Shown: in pieces, positions 42,018 through 50,931 of the stretch | How the letters are laid out: every line of letters begins with the position of its first letter | Numbering within the stretch: the first letter of the stretch is position 1 | Assembly: GCF_006912135.1 (NCBI RefSeq) | Contig: NZ_VIRS01000007.1 | Coordinates: 124,001-188,000, forward strand | Length of the DNA stretch: 64,000 nucleotides | Direction: 5' to 3' | From: Cryptosporangium phraense | GTDB lineage: Bacteria > Actinomycetota > Actinomycetes > Mycobacteriales > Cryptosporangiaceae | Position numbers and translations under genes: made by a program | Notes under the pieces: model-generated | Databases searched by the model: none | The model's input: only the letters and a program-made list of their open reading frames with translations | What the model was told of the DNA's origin: nothing

Positions 42018-43535
42018 TCAGTAACTCCCCCGTAACACGTCGGCGGCCCGTTCGGCGAGCATCATCACCGTGCACATCGGATTCACCGAGGGCACGGTCG
42101 GGAACACCGAGGCGTCGGCGATCCGCAGCCCGGCGAGCCCGCGGACCCGCAGCGACGGATCCACGACGGCCAGCGGGTCGTCGGCCGCGCCCATCCGCGC
42201 GGTCCCGCACACGTGGTAGACGGTCTGGTGCGTCCGGCGCGCGATCGCCGACAGGTCCTCGTCGCTCCGCACGTCCGGGCCCGGGAACACCTCGCGCACG
42301 ACCCGCGACGCCATCGGCTCGGTCGCGGCGATCCGCCGGGCCATCCGCAGCCCGGCGACCAGCACCGCCTCGTCGTGGCCGCCGGGGTCGGTGAACGACC
42401 GGTAGTCCAGGCTCGGGGCCGCGTCCGGGTCCGCGCTGGTGATCCAGATCCGTCCGCGGCTCGCCGGTTTCGCCACGTTCGGCGAGAGCGACGTCGTGTG
42501 CGCGGGCAGGTCGTAGCCTTCCGCGGTCAGGTGCTCGGCCCAGGTCTCCACACCCATCAACATGACGACGTCCGGCCGCTCGCCGTTCTCGTCGATCCGG
42601 GCCAGGACCCCGGCGTCCCAGCCGCTGGCCATCTCCGGCGGCACCGGGTCCACGGTCTCCCAGACGACGAGCGCGTCCGCGTGGTCCTGCAGGTTCTCGC
42701 CGACGCCGGGCAGGTCGTGGACCAGCGGCACCCCGGCGTCGGCCAGCACGCCGGCCGGCCCGATCCCGGACAGCAGGAGCAGCCGGGGCGTATCGATCGC
42801 CCCGGCGCAGAGGATCACCTCCCGGTGCGCACGGAGCGTCACCGGTTCGCCGTGCTCGTCCAGGCCGCGCACACCGGTGGCTCGTCCCTCGTCCACCAGA
42901 ACTTTCGTGACCCGGGTGCGCAGCACCAGACGGAGGTTCGGCCGGTCGGGCCGGACCGGGTGCAGGTAGACGCGGGACGACGACGAGCGCGCGCCGGTCG
43001 CCGGGTCGTAGCCGACCTCGAAGAAGCCGGCTCCATCCACATAGGGCTCGGAGTTCCAGGACGACCGCTCGGGGACGTCGAGGGCCTTCGCCGCCGCGGT
43101 CACGATGTCGGCGAGCAGCGGGTTGCGGTCGGCCGGGGCGACCGGCGTGATCGGCGTCCGCAGGCGGTCGAAGTACGGGCCGAAGTCCTCCGGGCCCCAG
43201 CCGGACGCGCCGAGCGTCACCCATTCCCGCAGGTCAGCGTCTGGCGGACGCCAGGCGATCATCGTGTTGACGGTCGAGCACCCGCCGAGCAGACGCATCC
43301 GGGTCTGCCGGATGTCCGAGTTCCCGCGGGCCTGCGGGACGCTGCGGTAGTCGAGGTCGTACTCACTGCCGAACAGCTCCGGCCAGCGGCGCAGCGCGGT
43401 CGCCCGGGGCTCGTCCTCGTCGCTGGGCCCCCACTCGACGAGCGTGACCGTCACCGCCGGGTCCTCGGTCAGCCGCGCGGCGAGGATCGCCCCGGCGGTC
43501 CCCCCGCCGACGATGACGTAGTCCGACGAGGTCAC
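42018..43535 (-). CDS. GMC family FAD oxidoreductase (choline dehydrogenase-like)
   Basis: 505 residues. FAD-binding YVIVGGGTAGAILAARL at the N-terminus, GMC signature 1 around LLGGCSTVNTMIAWRPPDAD, signature 2 GAIDTPRLLLLSGIGP, and the active-site His in VYHVCGTARMGA with VPSVNPMCTVMMLAERAAD closing the FAD site. The family oxidises alcohols such as choline; the substrate is open. The GTG overlaps the AsnC stop (GTGA). It is divergent from the M24/ABC operon and probably oxidises an alcohol in the same pathway. Confidence 0.9.
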   Translation of the reverse strand: MTSSDYVIVGGGTAGAILAARLTEDPAVTVTLVEWGPSDEDEPRATALRRWPELFGSEYDLDYRSVPQARGNSDIRQTRMRLLGGCSTVNTMIAWRPPDADLREWVTLGASGWGPEDFGPYFDRLRTPITPVAPADRNPLLADIVTAAAKALDVPERSSWNSEPYVDGAGFFEVGYDPATGARSSSSRVYLHPVRPDRPNLRLVLRTRVTKVLVDEGRATGVRGLDEHGEPVTLRAHREVILCAGAIDTPRLLLLSGIGPAGVLADAGVPLVHDLPGVGENLQDHADALVVWETVDPVPPEMASGWDAGVLARIDENGERPDVVMLMGVETWAEHLTAEGYDLPAHTTSLSPNVAKPASRGRIWITSADPDAAPSLDYRSFTDPGGHDEAVLVAGLRMARRIAATEPMASRVVREVFPGPDVRSDEDLSAIARRTHQTVYHVCGTARMGAADDPLAVVDPSLRVRGLAGLRIADASVFPTVPSVNPMCTVMMLAERAADVLRGSY

Positions 43536-44038
43536 GAGCGGCCGACGTTCTTGCGGACGTCCCAGCCGTAGGCCATCTTCTCGATCGACAGGATCAGGAA
43601 CGACTCGGTGCGCACGACCCCGGGCACGCACTGAATACCCTCGGTGAGCAGGCTCGAGAAGTGCTTGGTGTCCCGGCACACGACCTCGACCAGCAGGTCG
43701 AACCGCCCGGCGACCGAGGCGACGTAACTGGCCTCGGGTAACAGCGCCAGCGTCGCCGACACCTCGGCGAGCCGCCCGGACTCCACCCCCACGCCCACCA
43801 TCGCCATCAGGTCGAACCCGACCTTCAGCGGGTCGGCGATCCCGACGATCTGCAGGATCCCCGACTTCTCCAGGCGCTGCACCCGGTACCGGACGACGCT
43901 CTCGCCGACGCCGAGGTCGGTGGCCAGGCTCGAGTACGAGCGCCGGCCGTCGTGCTGGAGCGCGGCCACGATCTCCCGGTCGATATCGTCCAGCACTTCG
44001 CCGGCACCGTTCGGGGCGACTTGCTTAATTCGTGGCAT
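43532..44038 (-). CDS. Lrp/AsnC family transcriptional regulator
   Basis: 168 residues: HTH (LDDIDREIVAALQHDGRRSYSSLATDLGVGESVVRYRVQRLEKSG), then the RAM effector domain (VGVGVESGRLAEVSATLALLPEASYVASVAGRFDLLVEVVC). ATG 44038 is chosen because GGAGG sits 4 bases upstream; an in-frame GTG directly before it is too near. Lrp proteins sense amino acids or related amines. It probably controls both itself plus the GMC gene and the divergent M24 operon through the 109-bp intergenic region. Ectoine-degradation clusters use a comparable regulator (DoeX), but that is only an analogy. Confidence 0.93.
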   Translation of the reverse strand: MPRIKQVAPNGAGEVLDDIDREIVAALQHDGRRSYSSLATDLGVGESVVRYRVQRLEKSGILQIVGIADPLKVGFDLMAMVGVGVESGRLAEVSATLALLPEASYVASVAGRFDLLVEVVCRDTKHFSSLLTEGIQCVPGVVRTESFLILSIEKMAYGWDVRKNVGRS

Positions 44039-44057
44039 CACGCCTCCGGGTTAGGGG

Positions 44058-44105
44058 TTTTCGCAAGACTAAACGTTGACAGTCGCTGAGTTCGCAAAAT
44101 AACGT
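44058..44105 (+). promoter_or_regulatory. Divergent promoter of the M24 operon with TTCGCAA direct repeats
   Basis: TTGACA (44076-44081), 18-bp spacer, TAACGT (44100-44105) reads toward the M24 gene. Two copies of TTCGCAA (44060-44066 and 44091-44097) are 31 bp apart, about three helical turns, one upstream of the -35 and one inside the spacer. This phasing suits an Lrp-type octamer that wraps DNA. Confidence 0.6.
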
Positions 44106-44147
44106 CCGCCCATCAGCGGATGCGGCGCGGAAGAAGGCGGTCAGCAC

Positions 44148-45404
44148 GTGGGCACCATCGACGTCAGCGCAGTCACACGGTTCCTCGCCGAGAGCGAGGC
44201 GACGCGGAACGCGGTCGACCCCGACATCCCGTTCTCCCGGGAGGAGTACGCGGCCCGGCTGACCAAGCTGCGCGCGGCGATGGCCGAGGACGGCATCCGG
44301 ACGCTGCTGCTGTTCTCGCCGGAAGCGATGTGCTGGCTGCACGGCCTCTCGCTGCGCTGGTACAAATCGGGCGCGCCCCGCCAGTGGCGGCCGCTGACCT
44401 GCTCGGCGGTGCACGTCGACTCGGACACGGTCATCCAGTTCGAGGGATACGAGCACCAGGAGATGATCCGGCGCACGTCGGTGGCGCAGGACGTCAGGTT
44501 ACTGCCCCGCTACGAGCGCGCCGGAATGCTCGACTTCATCGTCCGCAACCTGAAGGACGAGGGCTGGACGACCGGGACGGTCGGCGTCGAGAAGTACAGC
44601 TACGTCCCGAATCCCGCGGTGGCCGCCCAGGTCGACGCCGCACTCACGGCCGCCGGAGCCACGGTCGTCGACGCGAGCGACGCGATCCGGCGGGTGCGCA
44701 GGCTGAAGTCCCCGGCCGAGATCGCCTACATCGAGAAGGCGGCGGAGATCTGCGACGCGGGCCTGCTGCACCTGCGCGAGGTTCTGGCGCCGGGGATGAC
44801 CGAGCTCGAGGCCTGGGCCGAGATGGTGATCGGAATGGCCCGGGCCGGCGGCGAGCCGGCCGCGCTGCACGAGCTCGCGGTCGTGACCACACCGGCCGGC
44901 GGGCTCGGGCACGCGATCGCCGGGCGGCGCGTGCTGCGGGCCGGCGACTGGCTCGAGGTCGACCCCTGCGGCGTGTACAACCACTACCACGCGAACCGGA
45001 ACGCGTTCTATTACCTGGGTGAGCCGCCGGAGATCGCGGTCGAGCTGATGACGTTCCTCGGCGGCGCGTACGACGTCCTCACCGGCACCGCGAAGGTCGG
45101 GACGCCGGTGCGTGAGGTGGCCCGGGCGCTGCGCGAGTACTACCAGGACGCCGGGGTCTGGGAGCTGAACAGCCAGTACTGGGTCGGCGGCTACGAGCTC
45201 GGGATCAGCTTCCCGCCCGACTGGGTCGGCGAGTGGCTGTTCACGGTGAACTCCGACGAGGACCAGGGCGTCATCGAGGACGGCCTGGTGACGAACTACG
45301 AGAGCATCATCGGGCTCGGGCTGCTCGACACGATCGTCTACCAGACGTCGGGCACGCGGACGCTCTCGACGATCCCTTACGAGATCCTCAGCGTGCCGTG
45401 CTGA
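44148..45404 (+). CDS. M24-fold hydrolase, creatinase/ectoine-hydrolase-like, metal site lost
   Basis: 418 residues: N-terminal creatinase domain (1-180) and pita-bread domain (190-418). Compared with E. coli PepP, Asp272 (LEVDPCG) and the Glu of TNYES are kept, but the second Asp is Asn283 (HAN), the metal His is Tyr (GGYELGISF) and the last Glu is Thr. The catalytic His is kept as His255 (GLGHAIAG), 17 residues before Asp272, as in creatinase. ISFPPDW resembles ectoine hydrolase DoeA. A metal-free C-N hydrolase of an imported solute is the best guess. GTG start with GAAGAAGG 10 bases upstream; first gene of a seven-gene operon. Confidence 0.8.
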   Translation: MGTIDVSAVTRFLAESEATRNAVDPDIPFSREEYAARLTKLRAAMAEDGIRTLLLFSPEAMCWLHGLSLRWYKSGAPRQWRPLTCSAVHVDSDTVIQFEGYEHQEMIRRTSVAQDVRLLPRYERAGMLDFIVRNLKDEGWTTGTVGVEKYSYVPNPAVAAQVDAALTAAGATVVDASDAIRRVRRLKSPAEIAYIEKAAEICDAGLLHLREVLAPGMTELEAWAEMVIGMARAGGEPAALHELAVVTTPAGGLGHAIAGRRVLRAGDWLEVDPCGVYNHYHANRNAFYYLGEPPEIAVELMTFLGGAYDVLTGTAKVGTPVREVARALREYYQDAGVWELNSQYWVGGYELGISFPPDWVGEWLFTVNSDEDQGVIEDGLVTNYESIIGLGLLDTIVYQTSGTRTLSTIPYEILSVPC

Positions 45405-46504
45405 GTCCGGCCATCGAGCTCGTGGGCGTCGAGAAATCGTTCGGGAAGACCGACGCGGTGGCCGCCGTCCGGGGCGTCGACCTGACGATCGCCGACGGCG
45501 AGTTCTTCTCGCTGCTCGGGCCGTCGGGCTGCGGGAAGTCGACGACGCTGCGGATGATCGCCGGGTTCGAGGACCCGACCGCCGGGCAGATCCGCCTGCA
45601 CGGCGCCGACGTCACCGACGTGCCGCCGCACAAGCGGGACGTCAACATGGTCTTCCAGAACTACGCGCTGTTCCCGCACCTCAACGTGCGCGACAACATC
45701 GCGTTCGGGCTCCGTCGCAAGAAGGTACGGCGGGCCGAGCTCGACCGCCGGGTCGGCGAGATCATCGACGTCGTCCAGCTGACGGGGCGGGAGCGGCGGA
45801 TGCCGCGGGAGCTCTCCGGCGGGCAGCAGCAGCGGGTCGCGCTGGCCCGCGCGCTGGTCAACCGGCCCCGGGCGCTGCTGCTGGACGAGCCGCTCGGCGC
45901 GCTCGACCTGCAGCTGCGCCAGAACATGCAGATCGAGCTCAAGCGCATCCAGCGCGAGGTCGGGGTGACGTTCGTCTACGTCACCCACGACCAGTCCGAG
46001 GCGCTGACGATGTCCGACCGGGTCGCGGTGATGAACAACGGGCTGGTCGAGCAGTGCGCCGACCCGAAGTCGGTGTACGAGAGCCCGGACACGCCGTTCG
46101 TCGCGCAGTTCATCGGGACGTCGAACCTCTTCTCGGCGCCCTCGACGGCGCTGGCCGGTGACGAGCTCGTGCTCGACCTGAACGCCGACGAGCGGCTGCT
46201 GGTGCCGGCCCCGGCCGGTCACGCGGTCGGCTCTCCGGTGACGTTCACCGTGCGGCCGGAGAAGATCACGGTCCTCAAGGACGCGCCGGTCGTCGGGTCG
46301 CGGCTGCGCGGAACCGTCGAGGAGATCGTCTACCTCGGGGTCTCGACCAGCTATGTCGTGCGCACTGCCCTTCTCGAGAACGTCGTCGTGTTCGAGAAGA
46401 ACGGACCTGACTCCTCTCTCCTGAGCCGCGGTGACGCGGTCTGGCTGACCTGGCCCACCGAGAACGCCCACACGTTCAACCCCCCGGAGACCCGCCATGC
46501 GTAA
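45398..46504 (+). CDS. potA: ABC transporter ATPase (PotA-type, polyamine/opine family)
   Basis: 368 residues. Walker A GPSGCGKS, Q-loop VFQNYALFPH, signature LSGGQQQR, Walker B ALLLDEP and switch His VTHDQ are intact. The C-terminal TOBE domain (about 275-368) contains FTVRPEKI and LGVSTSYVV, as in spermidine/putrescine or iron importers. GTG 45398 overlaps the M24 gene by 7 bases. Energises uptake through the two permeases downstream. Confidence 0.93.
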   Translation: MLSPAIELVGVEKSFGKTDAVAAVRGVDLTIADGEFFSLLGPSGCGKSTTLRMIAGFEDPTAGQIRLHGADVTDVPPHKRDVNMVFQNYALFPHLNVRDNIAFGLRRKKVRRAELDRRVGEIIDVVQLTGRERRMPRELSGGQQQRVALARALVNRPRALLLDEPLGALDLQLRQNMQIELKRIQREVGVTFVYVTHDQSEALTMSDRVAVMNNGLVEQCADPKSVYESPDTPFVAQFIGTSNLFSAPSTALAGDELVLDLNADERLLVPAPAGHAVGSPVTFTVRPEKITVLKDAPVVGSRLRGTVEEIVYLGVSTSYVVRTALLENVVVFEKNGPDSSLLSRGDAVWLTWPTENAHTFNPPETRHA

Positions 46505-47636
46505 GACACTCAGACCCGGACCCACCGGTTTCATCGACCGCCGCGCGTTTCTCGGCGGCTCGCTCAGCCTGGCCGCGCTCGCCGCGCTGGCCGCTTGCGG
46601 CGACGACTCGTCGTCCTCGTCGACCAAGGCCGCTCCGGCCCTGAAGGCGGCCAAGGACGGCGACACGCTCAACCTCTACGCCTGGGACGGGTACTTCGCT
46701 CCCGAGGTCATCGACGGGTTCGAGAAGAAGTACGGGATCACGGTCAAGCAGACCGCGACTGCCTCGATGAACGACATGATCCAGAAGATCACCGCGAAGC
46801 AGCCGTTCGACATCGCGATCCAGAACTCGACGTTCCTGCAGCAGGTGACGTCGGTCGGGCTGCTGCACCAGATCAACCATGACGCCCTGACCAACTGGGG
46901 CGAGGTCATCGAGTACTTCAACGACCCGTACTTCGACCCGGGCGCGAAGTACTCGGTCGGCTACGCGATGGCCCCGGTCGGCCTGGCCTACCGGAAGAGC
47001 AAGTACACGAACCTGACGAAGTCCTGGAAGGACCTCTGGACCAACGTCGACACCGACCCGAAGCACGTCTACCTGATCGACGACTACCAGATCAGCCTGT
47101 CGGTCGCGCTGATGTACCTGGGCCTGGACGCCAACTCCGACAAGCAGGACGACCTCGATAAGGCCGTCGACGCGATCCGGAGCATCAAGGGCAAGCTCGG
47201 CGGCTTCAACTCGACGAACACCGTGCAGGCGCTCTCGTCCGGCCAGGCCACGCTGCTGCCGTCGTACACCGGCAACGTCTACACCGCGCTCAGCCAGGCC
47301 AAGGACGCCGCCGACCTGGACTTCCAGCTGTGCAAAGAGGGCCAGCTGTTCAACGACGACGTGATGACGATCCCGATCAACGCGCCGCACACCGGCAACG
47401 CGATGCTGTTCCTCGACTGGGTGCTGGCCCCGGAGCAGATGGCCGCGAACGTCAAGTACATCGGCTACCCGGTGCCCACCAAGACCGGCATGGCGACGTA
47501 CGACACGCTGGTCAAGGGGCACGACTTCCTCACGTTCGGCACGTCGCTGCTCAGCGACACGAAGGCCTGGCAGAAGGGCCTCACCGCCACCCAGCGGACG
47601 ATGTGGAACGCGGCCTGGCTGAAGGTCCAGGCCTGA
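46497..47636 (+). CDS. potD: PotD-like solute-binding lipoprotein
   Basis: 379 residues. The N-terminus combines a twin-arginine motif (DRRAFLGG) with a lipobox LAAC (Cys34), so it is likely a Tat-exported lipoprotein. The mature protein begins DTLNLYAWDGYFAPEVIDGFEKKYG, the family 1 (spermidine/putrescine) binding-protein start, with QKITAKQPFDIAIQNS and ends WNAAWLKVQA. Ligand residues cannot be assigned, so the substrate may be any cationic or betaine-like compound. It overlaps potA by 8 bases. Confidence 0.9.
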   Translation: MRKTLRPGPTGFIDRRAFLGGSLSLAALAALAACGDDSSSSSTKAAPALKAAKDGDTLNLYAWDGYFAPEVIDGFEKKYGITVKQTATASMNDMIQKITAKQPFDIAIQNSTFLQQVTSVGLLHQINHDALTNWGEVIEYFNDPYFDPGAKYSVGYAMAPVGLAYRKSKYTNLTKSWKDLWTNVDTDPKHVYLIDDYQISLSVALMYLGLDANSDKQDDLDKAVDAIRSIKGKLGGFNSTNTVQALSSGQATLLPSYTGNVYTALSQAKDAADLDFQLCKEGQLFNDDVMTIPINAPHTGNAMLFLDWVLAPEQMAANVKYIGYPVPTKTGMATYDTLVKGHDFLTFGTSLLSDTKAWQKGLTATQRTMWNAAWLKVQA

Positions 47637-47640
47637 TCCG

Positions 47641-48486
47641 GTGAAGCAGAAGACCCTCGCGCGGCTCTCGCTGCTGCCGGGGTCGGCCTGGCTGATCGCG
47701 CTGTTCGTCGCCCCGTTCGGGGTGGTGCTCGCCGTTTCCCTGGCGACGACGGACATCATCGGCCGGCCGATCTACGGCTGGCACACCGACGCGTACCGGC
47801 TGGTGGTCGACGGCGGGTTCCTCACCGTCTTCGCCCGCTCGCTCGGCTACGCGGCGGCGACGACCGCGATCTGCCTGGTGTTCGGGTACCTGGCCGCCTA
47901 CACCGTCGCCCGGTACGGCGGCCGGTACCGCAACGCGCTGCTGCTCCTGGTGCTGGTGCCGTGGTTCGTCGACTACCTGATCCGGATCTACTCGTGGATC
48001 CAGCTGGTCGGCAACGGCGGGGTGCTCTCGTCGGTGCTGGGACGCAACGCCGATCTGCTCGGGCACTCGTACACGGTGATCGGCGGGCTGGTCTACAACT
48101 TCCTGCCGTACATGATCCTGGCCCTGTACGTGTCGATCGACCAGCTCGACGCGTCGGTCATCGAGGCCGGCCGGGATCTGTACGGCGGGCCGGTGGCGAC
48201 GATGTTCCGGGTGACGATCCCGTGCACGCTGCCGGGCATCGGCTCCGGCTGCCTGCTGGTGTTCCTGCCGGCGATGGGCGACTTCGCGACGTCGCAGCTG
48301 CTCGGGTCACCGGACCAGTACATGATCGGCAACATCATTGCCGGGCAGGCCCAGACCGCGGGCGCGTTGCCGGTCGGGGCGGCGCTGACCGTGCTGCTGG
48401 TCGGGCTGCTGGCGCTGATCGCGCTGCTCGGGGCCGCGGTCTCGATCCCGTGGCGGCGGCGTCTGCTCGGGGGTGCCCGTGGCTGA
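47641..48486 (+). CDS. potB: ABC transporter permease (PotB-type)
   Basis: 281 residues with six helices. The inner-membrane-component signature EAGRDLYGGPVATMFRVTIPCTLPGI holds the EAA loop that docks the ATPase. WFVDYLIRIYSWIQLVGNGG is typical of PotB. GTG start 4 bases after the binding-protein stop. It pairs with the next permease. Confidence 0.92.
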   Translation: MKQKTLARLSLLPGSAWLIALFVAPFGVVLAVSLATTDIIGRPIYGWHTDAYRLVVDGGFLTVFARSLGYAAATTAICLVFGYLAAYTVARYGGRYRNALLLLVLVPWFVDYLIRIYSWIQLVGNGGVLSSVLGRNADLLGHSYTVIGGLVYNFLPYMILALYVSIDQLDASVIEAGRDLYGGPVATMFRVTIPCTLPGIGSGCLLVFLPAMGDFATSQLLGSPDQYMIGNIIAGQAQTAGALPVGAALTVLLVGLLALIALLGAAVSIPWRRRLLGGARG

Positions 48487-49324
48487 CGTCCTGACCCGGC
48501 CCGCGCCGGTCCCCCGGCGGCGCCGTCGGCGGTTTCCGGCCGGCAAGACCGCGCTGTGGGCGGTCACCGCGCTCGTCGGGGTCTTCCTGCTGCTGCCGAT
48601 CGCCGTCGTCGTGCTGTTCTCGTTCAACTCGAAGAAGTCGCTGAACTCGTTCGAGCAACCGAGCCTGCACTGGTACGCGGCCCTGTTCGACAACTCCGAC
48701 CTGCTCGCCTCGGTGCGGGTGAGCCTGGAGATCGCGGCGGTCACGTCGGTCGTCGCGACCGTGCTCGGCACGATCTTCGCGTTCGGCCTGGCCCGCTCGC
48801 GGACGCGATGGTCGCGACCGCCGCAGACCGTGCTGATCGCGACGCTGGTGACCCCGGAGATCGCGACCGCGGTCGCGCTGTTCCTGGTCTTCACCAGCGG
48901 CCTGCACTGGAACCTCTCCACGACGACCGTGATCCTCGGCCACATCACGTTCTCGCTGGTGTACGTGACGCTCGTCGTCCGGACCCGGCTGGCCGGCCTG
49001 CGGCCGGAGGTCGAGGAGGCGGCCAAGGACCTCGGCTGCACCGAGTGGCAGGCGATCCGGCTCGTCATGCTCCCCCAGCTCGCCCCGGCGATCGTCGGCG
49101 CGGCCCTGCTGGTGTTCGTGCTCTCGTTCGACGACTTCGTCACCTCGACGTTCACCACCGGGGCGGGCACCTCGCCGCTCCCGGTCTACATCTACGGCGC
49201 GATCAAGTTCGGGCTGTCCCCAGAGATCAATGCGGTGGGTTCGCTCATGCTCCTCGTCACCCTCGTTCTCGGCACGGCCGGGATCGTCCTCACCCGCGCC
49301 TCGTCGCGCCGGAGTCGCTCATGA
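48479..49324 (+). CDS. potC: ABC transporter permease (PotC-type)
   Basis: 281 residues, six helices after a basic N-terminus (RRRRRRF). EAA loop: EEAAKDLGCTEWQAIRLVMLPQLAP; then LSFDDFVTSTFTTGAGTSPLPVYIY, a PotC signature. Start is GTG 48479 with a G-rich run 5 bases upstream; GTG 48473 is an alternative two codons longer. Overlaps potB at the 5' end and the amidohydrolase at the 3' end (ATGA). Confidence 0.92.
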   Translation: MADVLTRPAPVPRRRRRRFPAGKTALWAVTALVGVFLLLPIAVVVLFSFNSKKSLNSFEQPSLHWYAALFDNSDLLASVRVSLEIAAVTSVVATVLGTIFAFGLARSRTRWSRPPQTVLIATLVTPEIATAVALFLVFTSGLHWNLSTTTVILGHITFSLVYVTLVVRTRLAGLRPEVEEAAKDLGCTEWQAIRLVMLPQLAPAIVGAALLVFVLSFDDFVTSTFTTGAGTSPLPVYIYGAIKFGLSPEINAVGSLMLLVTLVLGTAGIVLTRASSRRSRS

Positions 49325-50931
49325 CCACCCTTCTGGTCAACGGCCAGTTCTACCTGGATGACGGCGACGCGAACTGGGCGTCGGCCGTCGCCGTCACCGG
49401 AACCACGATCAGCGCGGTCGGGGACGCGGCGGTCGCCGGCTCGCACACCCGGGTCGTGGACCTCGACGGTGCGACCGTGCTGCCCGGGTTCGTCGACGCC
49501 CACGTGCACCCGATCATGGGCGGCGCCGAGCTGCTCGAGTGCGCGCTGGCCGACTACACCGAACGGTCGGAGTACCTCGCGGCGGTCGCCGCCTACGGGG
49601 GCAGCGGCTGGATCACCGGCGGGGGCTGGTCGATGACCGCGTTCCCCGGCGGCGTGCCGGACGCGGCCTCGCTGGACACCGTCACCGACGGCCGCCCGGC
49701 GTTCCTCTACAACCGGGACCACCACTCGGCCTGGGTGAACACCGCCGCGCTGCGGGCCGCGGGCATCGACGAGTCGACCCCCGATCCGGAGGGCGGCCGG
49801 ATCGAGCGGGACGCGTCCGGTGCGCCGACCGGCGCCTTGCACGAGTCGGCGATGGACCTGGTCACCCGTCTGCTGCCCGCGCCGGGGCCGTCGCACACGG
49901 TCGACGCCCTGCGGGCCGGGCTGCGGTACCTCAACTCGCTCGGCATCACCGGCTGGCAGGACGCGAAGGTGCGCGTCGACCCCGACGACATCTCCGCCTA
50001 CCTGGCGCTGCAGTCGGCCGGTGAGCTGACCGCGCGGGTGGTCGGGGCCTACTGGCTCGATCCGCAGCTGGACGTCTCGCAGGTCGACACGATCGTCGCG
50101 GCCCGGGCCGCGCTGCCGCCCGGCCTGTTCACGCTGGGCGCGGTCAAGATCATGCTCGACGGGGTGTGCGAGACCCACACCGCGTCGATGTCGTCGCCGT
50201 ACCTGGACGGGCACGGCCACTCGACCGGCAACACCGGGATCTCGTTCTTCGAGCGGGACATGCTCCTGGAGTGCGCCCGCCGGCTGGACCGGGCCGGGTT
50301 CCAGCTGCACTTCCACGCGGTCGGCGACGCCGCGGTGACCGAGGCGCTCGACGTCGTCGAGGCGATCGGGGCCCGGCACCGGCCGCACGTCGCGCACGTC
50401 CAGGTCGTGCACCCGCGGGACGTCCACCGGTTCCGGGCGCTGGGCGTCTCGGTGAACGCGCAGCCGCTCTGGGCCCGGCTGGAGCCGCAGATGACCGAGC
50501 TCACGCTGCCGTTCCTGGGGACTGAGCGCGGCGGCTGGCAGTACCCGTTCGGCGAGTTCGAGAACGCCGGGGCGACGCTCGCGTTCGGCAGCGACTGGCC
50601 CGTGTCGACGCCCGATCCGATCCGTCAGCTGCACGTGGCCGTCAACCGGACCCCGGTGCCGGACAAGACCCGGTGGACCCCGCAGGACGGTGCGTTCCTG
50701 CCCGATCAGCGGCTCTCGCTGCCGGTCGCGCTGCGCGCGTTCACCCGCGGCAGCGCCTGGATCAACCACCAGGAGGACGTCGCCGGAGCGATCGCCGTCG
50801 GTCGGTCCGCGGACTTCGCGATTCTCGACGCGAACCCGTTCGACCGTCCGCGTTCGGAGATCTGGCGGACGAAGGTCGTCGGGACGTGGTTCCGGGGACA
50901 GAGCGTGCACTCGACCGTCGGGGTGGCCTGA
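49321..50931 (+). CDS. YtcJ-type amidohydrolase (Amidohydro_3)
   Basis: 536 residues. N-terminal beta-sandwich (TLLVNGQFYLDDG), metal motif GFVDAHVHPIMGG, middle AVKIMLDGV, LHFHAVGDAAVTEAL, AHVQVVHP and the catalytic Asp in FGSDWPVSTPDP; C-terminal GRSADFAILDANPFD. Members hydrolyse amides, cyclic ureas or N-substituted amidines with a zinc centre. Inside the M24/Pot operon it likely acts after the M24 enzyme or on an alternative amide. The ATG overlaps potC by 4 bases. Confidence 0.9.
   Translation: MTTLLVNGQFYLDDGDANWASAVAVTGTTISAVGDAAVAGSHTRVVDLDGATVLPGFVDAHVHPIMGGAELLECALADYTERSEYLAAVAAYGGSGWITGGGWSMTAFPGGVPDAASLDTVTDGRPAFLYNRDHHSAWVNTAALRAAGIDESTPDPEGGRIERDASGAPTGALHESAMDLVTRLLPAPGPSHTVDALRAGLRYLNSLGITGWQDAKVRVDPDDISAYLALQSAGELTARVVGAYWLDPQLDVSQVDTIVAARAALPPGLFTLGAVKIMLDGVCETHTASMSSPYLDGHGHSTGNTGISFFERDMLLECARRLDRAGFQLHFHAVGDAAVTEALDVVEAIGARHRPHVAHVQVVHPRDVHRFRALGVSVNAQPLWARLEPQMTELTLPFLGTERGGWQYPFGEFENAGATLAFGSDWPVSTPDPIRQLHVAVNRTPVPDKTRWTPQDGAFLPDQRLSLPVALRAFTRGSAWINHQEDVAGAIAVGRSADFAILDANPFDRPRSEIWRTKVVGTWFRGQSVHSTVGVA

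Noticed and set aside
42018-43535. Choline-to-glycine-betaine synthesis by the GMC enzyme
   Set aside because: No betaine aldehyde dehydrogenase or choline transporter with clear signature is next to it; GMC substrate ranges are broad.
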